This document shows, piece after piece, positions 47,425-57,074 of a DNA stretch of 64,000 bases (its first letter is position 1; every line of letters begins with the position of its first letter). The notes beneath the pieces were generated by a model that had not been told where the DNA came from, searched no databases, and was given only the letters and a program-made list of their open reading frames with translations. Source of the stretch: Paraburkholderia sp. BL23I1N1 (GTDB lineage: Bacteria > Pseudomonadota > Gammaproteobacteria > Burkholderiales > Burkholderiaceae); contig NZ_RAPV01000002.1 of assembly GCF_003610295.1 (NCBI RefSeq), positions 682,001-746,000 of the forward strand, given 5' to 3'. A program made the position numbers and the translations under genes.

Positions 47425-47955
47425 TCAGGCCGCGTTCAGCGCTTTTTCCAGCAACTGGTCGAGTTCCGCGAATTGCGGCTCGCCGACGTAGCGCTTCAGA
47501 ATCTTGCCGTCCTTGTCGACCAGGAAGGTGGTCGGCGTGAGCTGGACGTTGCCGAACTGCTTGGCGGCCGAGCCGTCGTCCATCGCAACCTTGAACGGCA
47601 ACTGGCGAGTTTGCGTGTAGTTGGCCACGTACATCGGCGCGTCGTAGTTCATGGCGACGGCGACGAATTCGAGCCCTTTGCCCTTGAAGCGGTTATAGGT
47701 CTGGACCATCTGCGGCATTTCCTTCATGCAGGTGTCGCAGCTGGTTGCCCAGAAGTTGACCAGGTAGACCTTGCCTTTCAGGTCGGCGGTGGACACTTTC
47801 TGGCCCGACAGCAACGTGAAGGTCGCATCGGGCACACGCTGCTGGCCGGCGAACGCGAAATAGCCGGCAATCGCGATCGCGACGGCCACGACGGCGATGA
47901 TGATGTACCGAATCGGATTCGCGCGCCGCGCGGCGGTGGACTGGGTGGAGCTCAT
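47425..47955 (-). CDS. TlpA-like membrane-anchored thioredoxin
   Basis: From the ATG at 47955 the protein has 176 residues: a signal-anchor (IRYIIIAVVAVAIAIAGYF, 15-33) then a redoxin/TlpA domain with the active site FWATSCDTCMKEM (Cys73-Asp-Thr-Cys76) and the cis-proline region TPTTFLVDKDG. It likely reduces periplasmic disulfides, for example in cytochrome c maturation. The frame runs open to 48381, but that part overlaps the divergent lipoprotein gene. Confidence 0.9.
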   Translation of the reverse strand: MSSTQSTAARRANPIRYIIIAVVAVAIAIAGYFAFAGQQRVPDATFTLLSGQKVSTADLKGKVYLVNFWATSCDTCMKEMPQMVQTYNRFKGKGLEFVAVAMNYDAPMYVANYTQTRQLPFKVAMDDGSAAKQFGNVQLTPTTFLVDKDGKILKRYVGEPQFAELDQLLEKALNAA

Positions 47956-48139
47956 GAACGGAACCTCGAGAGTCGCGCAGAACGCGCGGAACAGTGCGTT
48001 GGTTTGGACAGCGTTGGGACGATTAAATCCGGTGCTGCCAAGCGTCGCCATTGTAGCCCCATTCCGGGCGCGCGGCAGCGAGCGGCCCGGGAGGGGATAA
48101 TAGGACTTTACGTTCCGGTTACCCCGTTCTTCTGTCCCC

Positions 48140-48817
48140 ATGCTCCGAACCGCTTTTCGCCTCCTCGCCCGGATCTCGACAATCCCGTTTGGCCGTTCCG
48201 TTAGCCGTTCCTCAAGTGTCTCCCTGGCCGATGTGGCCGATGGCCGTCCGGCCGGCGCCGCTTCCCGCTTGCCACGGACGCGCCCGGTGCTCGGTACGAT
48301 AGCCTGTGTGCTGGCCTTGACCGGCGCGTTGGCGGCATGTTCGCCGACCTTCGACTGGCGCACCATCATGAATAATGACAACGGTTACGCGGTCGACCTT
48401 CCGGCCAAGCCTGGCAACGATCAACGTACGGTCATGATCGACGGCAAGCAGATGCAAATGGCCATGCAGACCGCCGAGGCCGGCGACGCCGTGTTCGCCG
48501 TTGGCACCGTCATGCTGCCGAGCGACGACGAAGCAACCCAGCGCGCCGCCCTCGAATTCCTGCGAACGGGCCTTGCCCGTAACGTCGGCGCCGCACCGGA
48601 CGCGCACGCCGTGCAAATTCCGCTCGCCGCCGGCGGCCAGGTGCTGGGTCTGGAAATGAAGCTGACTGGCGAAGCCGGTTCGCAACATGAGACTCGCACC
48701 GTCTATGCACGGCTGGTCGCGCGCGGCCGGCATGTGTATCAGGCGGCGATCATCGCTTCCAGACCCTTGCAACAGGAACAGGTCGACCAGTTTTTTTCGT
48801 CGTTCCAACTGTATTGA
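48140..48817 (+). CDS. Predicted lipoprotein of unknown function
   Basis: This 225-residue reading frame has a hydrophobic segment (about 50-64) ending in the lipobox ALAAC, so the mature protein starts at Cys67 (CSPTFDWRTI). The annotated ATG gives an unusually long Arg/Ser-rich head. A TTG at 48269 would give a normal signal peptide (PRTRPVLGTIACVLAL). The mature part, NGYAVDLPAKPGNDQRTV and HVYQAAIIASRPL, recalls small periplasmic lipoproteins but no family is recognised. Confidence 0.7.
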   Translation: MLRTAFRLLARISTIPFGRSVSRSSSVSLADVADGRPAGAASRLPRTRPVLGTIACVLALTGALAACSPTFDWRTIMNNDNGYAVDLPAKPGNDQRTVMIDGKQMQMAMQTAEAGDAVFAVGTVMLPSDDEATQRAALEFLRTGLARNVGAAPDAHAVQIPLAAGGQVLGLEMKLTGEAGSQHETRTVYARLVARGRHVYQAAIIASRPLQQEQVDQFFSSFQLY

Positions 48818-49664
48818 GCGCCGCAGTTCTGATCGACTCGGCGCGCGGGAGGATTGAAGTGCGTAGTGAAAGTTCCTTCGCAGCATCGCGCGCTAATTCC
48901 CGGTTTACGTTGAAGTTTTTCGATTACTCACAGGCCCTGTGGATAACTCTGTTGAGAACTTCGCGTTTTTTGCCGCTAATGCCCATCCGGTGGGCCTTCT
49001 GTCAGCGCGAGTCCGCTTCGGGCGCTCGAAATAACCCAATTAAATCAATGCCGTCTGGATGTATGCTTCCATGTGCCTTTCAGATGTTTCCAGATTTATC
49101 TGGAACGCGAACATGTGCATAAGTCAAGTCTTGACAGGCGATTTTTCGCCTTATACCGACCCAAAAGCGCGCCGATACTGGATGGCTTCACCGATCTGCG
49201 CGGCGCTCGTCGCCCAGAGGACGACGCGCCATTCGTTTCAGAATCCTTCGGTGGTGCTGTTCCGCCCGGAATAGGCCTTACACCGCTTGCAGATTGGCTT
49301 GCCCTTTCACAGCCGCATCTCTATGCCAGCGAAATGTGGGCCGTCGATCCGTTTCGGCTGGCCGAAAAAAATTGACCGACCTCCTCGAACGTCCCTTCGT
49401 GGCCGGGTGTCGCCTCATGCGATTGGCATGCCTGCTTCGACCTTGCGCGGCTGCGAACAGCAGCACGCGACCCGCTCCGGCCGTTCGCCGTCTCTCCGAG
49501 CTGACGGCAGCTTTCGAGTGCGGAGCGGCCACTGACGTAGGCTGACCTTGGGGCAGCGAATGATCGTTTAGGGCCGTTATTCGCAGCTTTGCGACGATTG
49601 ACAGCGTAGAGCGACCGGCTTCGGTTAATTCGATCTCCCTCAAGTTCGCCCTCATGCATCGTCT
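48818..49664. other. Gene-free stretch of about 850 bases between conserved and accessory blocks
   Basis: No reading frame here is convincing. Arg-rich open frames on both strands around 49278-49655 lack ribosome sites and look like degraded repeat DNA of the kind that accompanies inserted elements. A DnaA-box-like TGTGGATAA lies at 48938-48946. This stretch probably contains the left boundary of the accessory block. Confidence 0.5.
48938..48946 (-). other. DnaA-box-like 9-mer
   Basis: TGTGGATAA is the complement of the consensus TTATCCACA. It stands alone, with no second box or replication gene nearby, so chance or a minor titration site is likely. Confidence 0.4.
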
Positions 49665-50642
49665 TCAAGTTACCGGAGCGCCTAACCATTCGCGGAGCGC
49701 CTGTTCGATCAGTTTCACACCGGGAGGGACGGTGTTTTGCGCAGAGGTAATGAAGAGCATATGGCCGGTCGAAAACGGCGGTGCTGTCTGGATCGCCCGG
49801 ATCCTTGAGCGATCCGCATAGTGCCGCACTGCGCACTCCGGCGCGACAGTAACGAAATGGCTGCCGGCAACGAGTGGCAAGCTCGTATGAAAGGAAATCG
49901 ATTCGATATGACAGACGGGAGGAATCAGGCCGACATCAAGGAAGTGCTGATCAAATACGCGACGCGTGTACGAGGACGGAGGTGGCAGTATCCAGTCGCC
50001 GTCCTGCAACGCGGACAACGGTACTTTGTCGCCATGCACGAGCGGATGGTCAAGCGAGGCGACTGCGACGATTCGTTCGGCCCAAAGCGGCTTTACGTTG
50101 AAGCGTGCAATCGATTGGGCGGCCTCGCGCGATTCGAGGCGGCCAATCACGCAGTCCAGTTCTCCGGCGAGCAATAGCTCCAGCAGGTTGTCTACCGTCG
50201 CCTCGCGCAGGATCAGCCGGGGCAGGTTTTGCTGCGTGGCGAGGCTAGCAACCACGTGGGGCATGGCTTCGACGCCAACGAGGGGCAGCATGCCGACCCG
50301 AACCAACGGCTCTTCCGGCCGCACAGCGAGCGCCGCGCGAGCCGCATCAAGTTCACCTAGCGCGACGCGCAGTCGGTCAAGCGCATGTGAGCCCGCGCGA
50401 CTCAGGTGGCCGCCGCGTGTGTTGCGCTCAATCAGATTGCAGCCGAACGCGCTTTCGAGTTCCTGAAGCATCTTCGTCGCCCCAGGTTGGCTGATGCCCA
50501 GTTCCTGCGCTGCTGCACTGAGCGATCCGGTGTTTGCCACGAGTTCCAGCAGACGCAGGTGGCGGATGCGCAAGCGATCGATACGTGACGCCAGTTGGCG
50601 ACTGGTGAGCACCTCTGACGAAGCGCGGGACATTTCAGTCAT
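49665..50642 (-). CDS. LysR family regulator of the accessory catabolic block
   Basis: From the ATG at 50642 the protein has 325 residues. The helix-turn-helix reads SLSAAAQELGISQPGATKML (about 37-56), near the GbpR/PcaQ-type LysR subgroup, with an effector domain containing GMLPLVGVEAMPHVVASLA and LLAGELDCVIGRLE. It is divergent from the CoA-transferase gene at 50883 with 240 bases between, so it probably controls that gene and the following ones. Its effector is unknown. Confidence 0.88.
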   Translation of the reverse strand: MTEMSRASSEVLTSRQLASRIDRLRIRHLRLLELVANTGSLSAAAQELGISQPGATKMLQELESAFGCNLIERNTRGGHLSRAGSHALDRLRVALGELDAARAALAVRPEEPLVRVGMLPLVGVEAMPHVVASLATQQNLPRLILREATVDNLLELLLAGELDCVIGRLESREAAQSIARFNVKPLWAERIVAVASLDHPLVHGDKVPLSALQDGDWILPPPSSYTRRVFDQHFLDVGLIPPVCHIESISFHTSLPLVAGSHFVTVAPECAVRHYADRSRIRAIQTAPPFSTGHMLFITSAQNTVPPGVKLIEQALREWLGAPVT

Positions 50643-50882
50643 ATCAATTCGTGAAGAGTGTTTTCGAATTTGATAATTGTCTGCTATGGCCGACGTAGGC
50701 ACAATCAGCATCAACCTGAGGGAGACGGTTGGAATATCAGGTGCCCGGCAACCAGGTCGGAAAATGCCGGCCGGCGTCGACGGTCAACTGGCTGCAAAGA
50801 TTTCGCGCCACGCAACGCACGCCCATATTCGCCGTTTTGCCTCAGATCCTGAAACTTTGTCTGTCACCCACTAAAGCGACTC

Positions 50883-52010
50883 ATGACCACCAGCCGTGCG
50901 CCGTCCACTTCGAATACAGCCTTCGCGCCGCTCGCCGGTGTGAAAGTGCTGGACTTTTCCCACGTAATCGCCGGTCCTTTTGCCACGTTTCTGCTTGCGC
51001 AGCTTGGTGCCGACGTCATCAAGGTAGAGAGTGCGGACGGCGGCGACGTGATGCGGCGCACCGGGCGAGGGCGGCAAAGTTTCGTCGCGCTCAACGCAGG
51101 CAAACGAACCACCGTGCTCGACCTTGCGACTAACGAAGGGCGCGAGCAGGCGATGCTGCTGGCGGCCGAGTGCGATGTACTGGTCGACAACCTGCGCCCG
51201 GGCGTGCTGGAAAAGCATGGCTTGGGCTTCGATGCGGTCCATGCCGCTTATCCCCGCCTGCTCTATTGCAGCATTTCCGGATTCGGGCGAGGCGCGCAGG
51301 CGTGGCGGCACCGGCCCGCCTACGATCACGTGATTCAGGCTGCGACCGGCATGGCGTGGATGGCCGGCAATGAAGGCGATCTGCCGATCAAGACCGGCTT
51401 TCCCGCGGTAGATTCGGCGACCGGTCTCCTCGCTGCGTTCGCAATCCTCGCGGGGCTGCGCGAAATAGAGCAGACCGGCACGGGGCTGCTGCTCGATGTG
51501 TCGATGGCCGGTGCGAGCCTTCAGTTGATGTACCCGATGGCGTGCGCCGCGCTGACGTCTGGCGAAACACCGCCGCGCGTTGGCAACCAGGGATACTCCA
51601 ACAGCCCCGCGGCCGATTTCTTCCGAACCCGCGACGGCTGGCTGGCGCTCGGCGCGAATACGCCGCGTCAGCTGCTTGCGCTGCTGGACGAACTGGGCCT
51701 TGGTTCGCTGGCGACCGATCCGGCGTTTTTCGCCGTGCCGCTTAGTAGCGATGCACCGCCCGCATTTGCCCGCTCGGTCGATCCGGAAAGGCTGAAGAAA
51801 GCACTCGCCGACGTTTTGTGCAATTGCGATGCCGCCGAAATGGAACGGCGACTGAACGAGCGGCAGGTGCCGGCTGCGCGCCTGCGCACGCTCGGCGAGT
51901 TTGCCGACGAGGTGCGGGAGAACCATTGCGTCGACGTCACGACGCTGAGCGAGGACGACGTGACGGTTCGGTCCCCAGGACTCGGGTTCACCGTATATCG
52001 CCCGCACTAA
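50883..52010 (+). CDS. CaiB/BaiF family CoA-transferase
   Basis: This 375-residue class III CoA-transferase has LAGVKVLDFSHVIAGPFAT, LGADVIKVE and DNLRPGVLEKHGLG, with the putative catalytic Asp177 in FPAVDSATG. Such enzymes transfer CoA between carboxylic acids. First gene of the plus-strand run after the LysR regulator; 43 bases before the serine hydrolase gene. The acceptor acid is probably the substrate imported by the MFS protein or released by the hydrolase. Confidence 0.9.
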   Translation: MTTSRAPSTSNTAFAPLAGVKVLDFSHVIAGPFATFLLAQLGADVIKVESADGGDVMRRTGRGRQSFVALNAGKRTTVLDLATNEGREQAMLLAAECDVLVDNLRPGVLEKHGLGFDAVHAAYPRLLYCSISGFGRGAQAWRHRPAYDHVIQAATGMAWMAGNEGDLPIKTGFPAVDSATGLLAAFAILAGLREIEQTGTGLLLDVSMAGASLQLMYPMACAALTSGETPPRVGNQGYSNSPAADFFRTRDGWLALGANTPRQLLALLDELGLGSLATDPAFFAVPLSSDAPPAFARSVDPERLKKALADVLCNCDAAEMERRLNERQVPAARLRTLGEFADEVRENHCVDVTTLSEDDVTVRSPGLGFTVYRPH

Positions 52011-52053
52011 CCGGGCACCTTAAAAAATTACTACGAATACAGGAGACGTCAGG

Positions 52054-53334
52054 ATGCAAGAACCCATTCGATTCGCTGCGCCGGCAGCAGTGCCAACAGA
52101 TGCCCAATCCACAGAGGCAAACGCCGGCGCTGAGGACGATACGTCCGTCATGCGGGGCTTTCCGCCCGCCCCGGAAAATCAGGTGACCTTGCATAACGCG
52201 TCAAGTCCCCGCTTTTTGCGCTGGAGTTTGATGAACGGAGCGTCCCTCCACCCTACCGTTCGCGTACTGCGCGGCGAGGGGACCGCAATGCCGCTTCCAG
52301 CGGGCGAGCCGTTCGATCCGGAAAGTCTGGGCCTCGATGACGAGTGCGGTGACACTCTGACGGTTGAGCGTTACTTTCGCGAATGCCGGATCGATGCGAT
52401 GCTGATCATGCACCGCGGCCGCATCGTCTACGAGCGCTATCTCGGTGAGATGCGGCCCAACCGGCTGCATTCGCTGTTTTCGTCCACAAAGAGCCTGATC
52501 GGCACGCTTATCGCGGTGCTCGCGCACGATGGCGTACTGGATTTAAATGCAACCGCCGCGACCTACGTGCCGGAGCTTGCGCATTCAGCGCTAGGTAGCG
52601 CGACGTTGCAGCAACTGCTCGATATGCGTGCGAACTTCCGCTTCGGCGAACAAATGCACCTTGGCGATCGCGTGCAGGTTGATTTCCACCAGGCGCTTGG
52701 CGTACTCGGCAGACCCGCGGACTACGATGGCCCCGACGGCGCCTATGCGCTACTGAAGTCGGCGAAACCTGCGGGCGAGCATGGCATTGGTCCCTTCCGC
52801 TATGACAACGGCAGCACGGAAACGCTGGGCTGGGTAGCGCGCCGTGCGACTGGCAGACCGCTCGCGCAGTTATTGGGCGAACGTTTCTGGGAGCCCCTCG
52901 GCGCGCAGCAGGACGCCGACCTCACACTGGACTGCCGCAAATCGGAATGGGCTGCGGCCGGCATGAGTACAAACCTGCGCGACCTCGCCCGCTTCGGCGA
53001 AATGATGCGGCTGGATGGGACGTGGCAGGGCAGGCAGATAGTGCCACGAGCCGTCGTCAGCGATATTCGCCGTGGCGGCGACCGTGCCGCCTACGCTGCA
53101 AGCGGATCGACATTCAAGCGCCCGGGGGGCTCCTACCGGAATCAATGGTGGGTGCACCATGACCGGTACGACTCGTTCAGCGGAAACGGACATTTCGGGC
53201 AATGCCTCTGGATAGCCCCGAAGGGCGAAACGGTTATCGCGCGCTTCGCATCCGACCCGCAGCCGACCGGCACATTCGAGGCGTCGCACCGTCGCGTCGG
53301 CTATGCGGTCATCGACGCGCTGCAGGCCCGCTGA
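52054..53334 (+). CDS. Serine hydrolase, class C beta-lactamase/NylB-like
   Basis: This 426-residue protein has the SxxK motif SSTK at 143-146, the YxN motif YDN at 250-252 and a HFG near the C-terminus in place of KTG. The AMLIMHRGRIVYERY strand before the active site and the length match 6-aminohexanoate-dimer hydrolase (NylB)-like and esterase members rather than true beta-lactamases. There is no signal peptide, so it is cytoplasmic and may cleave an amide or ester inside the cell. The gene context with a CoA-transferase and an MFS importer supports a catabolic role. Confidence 0.88.
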   Translation: MQEPIRFAAPAAVPTDAQSTEANAGAEDDTSVMRGFPPAPENQVTLHNASSPRFLRWSLMNGASLHPTVRVLRGEGTAMPLPAGEPFDPESLGLDDECGDTLTVERYFRECRIDAMLIMHRGRIVYERYLGEMRPNRLHSLFSSTKSLIGTLIAVLAHDGVLDLNATAATYVPELAHSALGSATLQQLLDMRANFRFGEQMHLGDRVQVDFHQALGVLGRPADYDGPDGAYALLKSAKPAGEHGIGPFRYDNGSTETLGWVARRATGRPLAQLLGERFWEPLGAQQDADLTLDCRKSEWAAAGMSTNLRDLARFGEMMRLDGTWQGRQIVPRAVVSDIRRGGDRAAYAASGSTFKRPGGSYRNQWWVHHDRYDSFSGNGHFGQCLWIAPKGETVIARFASDPQPTGTFEASHRRVGYAVIDALQAR

Positions 53335-53391
53335 GCAATCCTTCCGCTCCGATTCCGAGCGGGCAGATCCGGAAGACGCAGAAAGTCCCCG

Positions 53392-54792
53392 ATGAAGCCG
53401 CTTGCGCAGGGCTCGTTTATCAGGCGTTGCACCGTCGACGCAAAAGGCGCGCACAAAATGTCACAGGACTATCGGGCCGGGCGGGCGTGGATCGTTACCG
53501 CCATGCTGACACTACTGATGTTGATCAATTTCCTCGACAAGGTAGTAGTCGGACTCACTGCGGTGCCGATCATGCGCGAACTCGGCCTCACGCCGCGCGA
53601 ATTCGGCTGGATCGCAGGGAGCTTCTTTTCATTATTCTCGGTGTCGGCCGCAGCGGTCGGCTTCGTCGCGAACCGCGTCGCGACACGGTGGCTGCTGTTC
53701 ACCCTGGCGGCTATCTGGTCCGTGATCCAGGTGCCGTTTCTATTCACGTCGTCGGTGGTGATTGTGATCGTGTGCCGCGTTATTCTGGGTGCCGCGGAAG
53801 GACCTGGTACGCCCGTGGCCACGCATGCGCTCTATAAATGGTTTCCGGACCGCAAACGCAATCTGCCCATCCTGGTCATGAACCAGGGCGCGGTGGCTGG
53901 CCTGTTGCTCGCTGGAATCGGCATCCCCTGGATCAGCAACCATTGGGGCTGGCGCATGAACTTCGGGATCCTCGGTGTGGCGGGACTCGTATGGTGCGCT
54001 ATATGGCTCGTGCTGGGCCGGGAAGGGTCTGTCGCACGCCCCAGCACGGTGCCCGGCGCGAGCGCTGACATGCGCGTTCCTTACCGTGTGCTGCTGGGCG
54101 ACGCCACAATTCTCTGCACGTACCTGACGGGCTTTGTCACCTATGCAGGGCTTGCATTGATGCTGACCTGGATGCCGGTGTACCTGCAGCTGGGGCTCGG
54201 CTATGACCCGATCCATGCCGGGCGCATTTTCGCCGTGATCGTCGCCGTCAGCGCGCCTGTCAGTCTCATGTTCGGCAGTTGGTCGCAGCGGCTTCTTAAA
54301 CGCGGCACGTCATCACGCGCTGCTCGCGCGATCTTCTCCAGCGTCTGCGTGATTGGCGCAGGAGCGCTCCTAGCCGGCCTGCTGATTCCAGGACTGGCTC
54401 CGGTTCAAAAAGTATTGCTACTCGCGATCGCCGGCGCGATGCCTCCTGTGATCTATTCGCTGCACGCGGCGATTCTGGCCGAGGTAGCACCGGATGCACA
54501 GCGCGGCGGCATCATCGGCCTAGGTACCGCGGTTTCCAGCCTGGCGGGTCTGATTGCACCCGTGATATGCGGGCAGCTGGTTCAGGCATATTCGCACCCC
54601 GTGTCGCGTGGCTATGAAATCGGATTCGCCGTGGCGGGTCTGGCGATGATGGCGGGCGGCATCGCGGGATTGATCTGGATGAAGCCGGAGGACTCCACGC
54701 GCCGCGTGCGCATGTCGGCGGCCTTCGGACGCCGTGTGGGCAATCGGCAATCCGACCTACCGGCGACGGAGCAACTGATACATAAACAGTGA
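53392..54792 (+). CDS. MFS transporter, ACS/phthalate-permease-like
   Basis: This 466-residue protein has 12 membrane segments and MFS loops (WSVIQVPFLF, VILGAAEGPGTPVATHALYKWFP), of the anion:cation symporter group (phthalate/glucarate type). It likely imports an organic acid. A second start at 53458 (MSQDYRAGRAW) would place the N-terminus closer to the first helix and is at least as likely. It follows the serine hydrolase by 57 bases. Confidence 0.88.
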   Translation: MKPLAQGSFIRRCTVDAKGAHKMSQDYRAGRAWIVTAMLTLLMLINFLDKVVVGLTAVPIMRELGLTPREFGWIAGSFFSLFSVSAAAVGFVANRVATRWLLFTLAAIWSVIQVPFLFTSSVVIVIVCRVILGAAEGPGTPVATHALYKWFPDRKRNLPILVMNQGAVAGLLLAGIGIPWISNHWGWRMNFGILGVAGLVWCAIWLVLGREGSVARPSTVPGASADMRVPYRVLLGDATILCTYLTGFVTYAGLALMLTWMPVYLQLGLGYDPIHAGRIFAVIVAVSAPVSLMFGSWSQRLLKRGTSSRAARAIFSSVCVIGAGALLAGLLIPGLAPVQKVLLLAIAGAMPPVIYSLHAAILAEVAPDAQRGGIIGLGTAVSSLAGLIAPVICGQLVQAYSHPVSRGYEIGFAVAGLAMMAGGIAGLIWMKPEDSTRRVRMSAAFGRRVGNRQSDLPATEQLIHKQ

Positions 54793-55173
54793 CAATTATT
54801 CGGGTGTCGCTGACGCGGCATCCGAACCAGCGCGGCTCACGATCAGAGACTCCGATCTCCTTTGGCAGTGGATCAGCAAGCCAGATATAGGTAAAAAATA
54901 AGCGGCGAAATAACGATCCTGATAAGGGAGACACGCGGAAATACACGCGCATCCGGAAAGAAAAGGGTTGCGGCGCAGTCGATCGGCGTGCTCACGCTTC
55001 AGCGTCACGCCGGCCAGATCTGACTTGACTCTGTACTCAGAAAAGCCCGGCCACCATCCAGCCTGGCTAGTTTTCGGGCTACGCATGTCGACTTCACTTC
55101 GTCATTGCAACTTCAGGTAGTAGCACGTCGCACGAAAATATAATTAGTTATACTTATATTATAAGGAAATAAA
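54793..55173 (+). promoter_or_regulatory. Porin upstream region
   Basis: No gene is seen in this 381-base stretch. The last 55 bases are strongly AT-rich and include TATAAT (55139-55144) 30 bases before the porin start; a matching -35 is not clear. Confidence 0.4.
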
Positions 55174-56253
55174 ATGGAGATATTTGTACCCTGTATAAGA
55201 AAGCTATTGCTAACAGCAGCGCTGGGTGTGCTCTCGAACGCGTCGCATGCGCAGTCGAGCGTGACACTGTATGGCAACATCGGTGGCGGAGTCCGATGGA
55301 CGAACGGTGTCAAAGGCGGTGCGGCCGTTGCTTTTAACAACAACATCATTGCCGGCAACCAGTTCGGCTTTACTGGCAAGGAAGACCTGGGAGGCGGGCT
55401 CAAAGCCATATTCAAGCTAGAAGGCTCGTTCAACAGCGGCACGGGCGCGCTGAAAACGCCAGGCACGCTGTTTTCACAGGCGGCTTTCGTGGGTTTGACC
55501 GGTGATTTCGGGCGCCTGACGCTTGGGCGGCAGCTCAATGCCAACGAGGACTTCGGCATTCTGATCGACCCGAGCGGCGGACAGGGGCAGTCCCTCGCGA
55601 TTGAACCGGGGGTCGTGTTCGGAGCCAACTACTTCACGCTCGACTCTCGATTCAACAACACGATCAAGTACCTCGCGCGGGTTGGCGGCTTCCGCTTCGG
55701 GGCAAGCTATTCGCCGGGCGGCGTCACCGGCAACACGCGTGCCGGCACGAACTTCTCTGGCGCGGCGATGTACCAGTGGGGGCCCGTGCTGGCTGGCGCC
55801 TCCTATCAGAAAACCTGGAACGCGAACGCAACGCAGTGGGCACAGACGTTCCAGACCGGCGGAACGCTTCAGCTTGGCGGAGCGCGCCTCTATCTGAGCT
55901 ACAACGACCTGAGCGTCACGGGCAGCGCCCTGAGCGCGCCCAGACGTCGTGACAGGATTCCGGGCGGCGGCATCGTATGGGTCTTCGCGCCGACGTTCCA
56001 GGTCACCGCGGCCTTTTATGACGATATCGCCAGCAACCTTGGCAACGTTGAGGCAGCTGGCGGTCACAAGCTCACGACTTATGCGCTCGCCGAATATTTC
56101 CTCTCGAAGCAGACCGAACTCTACGCCGAGCTGGATTGCAATGGCTTTTCCGGCGCCTATCGGTACGATCCGGCCAACATTGCGGCGCTTGGGCTCAATC
56201 GCGGCGGTCGTACGTTAACGGGCGCGTCGCTTGGCTTTATGACCCGGTTCTAG
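55174..56253 (+). CDS. Gram-negative trimeric porin
   Basis: This 359-residue protein has a signal peptide ending near residue 26 (SHA/QSS) and the Burkholderia-type porin start SSVTLYGNIGGGVRW. Conserved porin segments follow: KEDLGGGLKAIFKLE, FSQAAFVGLTGDFGRLTLGRQ and YFLSKQTELYAE. The C-terminal residue is Phe (ASLGFMTRF), as needed for outer-membrane assembly. A clear AAGGAA ribosome site precedes the ATG. It probably supplies the MFS substrate across the outer membrane. Confidence 0.93.
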   Translation: MEIFVPCIRKLLLTAALGVLSNASHAQSSVTLYGNIGGGVRWTNGVKGGAAVAFNNNIIAGNQFGFTGKEDLGGGLKAIFKLEGSFNSGTGALKTPGTLFSQAAFVGLTGDFGRLTLGRQLNANEDFGILIDPSGGQGQSLAIEPGVVFGANYFTLDSRFNNTIKYLARVGGFRFGASYSPGGVTGNTRAGTNFSGAAMYQWGPVLAGASYQKTWNANATQWAQTFQTGGTLQLGGARLYLSYNDLSVTGSALSAPRRRDRIPGGGIVWVFAPTFQVTAAFYDDIASNLGNVEAAGGHKLTTYALAEYFLSKQTELYAELDCNGFSGAYRYDPANIAALGLNRGGRTLTGASLGFMTRF

Positions 56254-56315
56254 GTAACGCCTGCGGCGTCATGAGCGCCGCGCTCCCCCTCATTCATATT
56301 GACCGAAGGAATTGC

Positions 56316-56687
56316 ATGACCAATCACCACCAAACTCTGCGGGCTCTGTTCGCTACAGCGCTGATCGCACTTTCCGGCAGCGCATCCGCTCAAGCCGCCG
56401 CCGCGGATGGAGCGAGCGCGGCTTCCAGTTCGTTGACCGCGGAATCCGCTAAAGCATCGAAAGCCGCGGACAGGAAACTCGCCCACAGCATCGAGAACGC
56501 GATCACCCGAACCCGCGGACTGAACGCCACGCGCATCCTCGTCAAGGCTCGCGACGGCCACGTAACGCTGTCTGGTTCAGTGACGGATAATGAACAGATC
56601 CAGTTGGCCATTGATGCGGCGCAGCAAGTCAAAGGAGTGAAGTCCGTCCAGAATTTCCTCCGCGTCATTTCAGGGCCAGCGCCATAA
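56316..56687 (+). CDS. BON domain periplasmic protein
   Basis: From the ATG at 56316 (GAAGGA ahead of it) the protein has 123 residues: a signal peptide (LFATALIALSGSASAQA) and a single BON domain (LAHSIENAITRTRGL, VKARDGHVTLSGSV, VKGVKSVQNFLRVI). BON proteins bind phospholipid or stabilise the envelope. It ends the accessory block on the plus strand. Confidence 0.88.
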   Translation: MTNHHQTLRALFATALIALSGSASAQAAAADGASAASSSLTAESAKASKAADRKLAHSIENAITRTRGLNATRILVKARDGHVTLSGSVTDNEQIQLAIDAAQQVKGVKSVQNFLRVISGPAP

Positions 56688-56839
56688 CGGATTCAGGACA
56701 TGCGGGCGGTAGCGCCGCTGACACGTGCCGTGCGGTTACAGGCGTTTGCCTCCGGCCATCCGCGCGTGAGTTCGCGGATAACCGACTATAGTGGCGCCAC
56801 GATCCGCACGCTCGGTGGGGTGCCTGGGCCGACTACGCG

Positions 56840-57074
56840 ACGGGTATGACCGGCGCACGAATGACTCTTGCCTGAGTGGAACGGTCATCTGAACGTCCGC
56901 TAGAAATAGCACGCCGCTGTCCGTACCTGGCCGACAGTCGCCAATTGCGGGAAGGCGAACTCATTTGGCGCCTATTTGTAGTGAGGCCATCAGTTGGTCG
57001 CATGAGCGACCACGAGCAAACAGACACGAGGCTAACCCGGTTACAAGTGGGGTTTAATTGGCCACAAGTCAACA
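56840..57074. mobile_element. Insertion-sequence-like end remnant
   Basis: At 57074 the comM reading frame breaks. Reading leftward on the minus strand the new sequence starts TGTTGACTTGTGGCCAATTA and continues with two ACCCCACTTGTAACC-like blocks, which resembles the outer end of IS21-like elements. No transposase gene, opposite end or target duplication is visible, so only a remnant is present. The left limit is uncertain. Confidence 0.4.

Noticed and set aside
49278..49655. Arg-rich 125-residue minus-strand frame
   Set aside because: No ribosome site, no fold-like composition; resembles translated non-coding repeat DNA near insertions.
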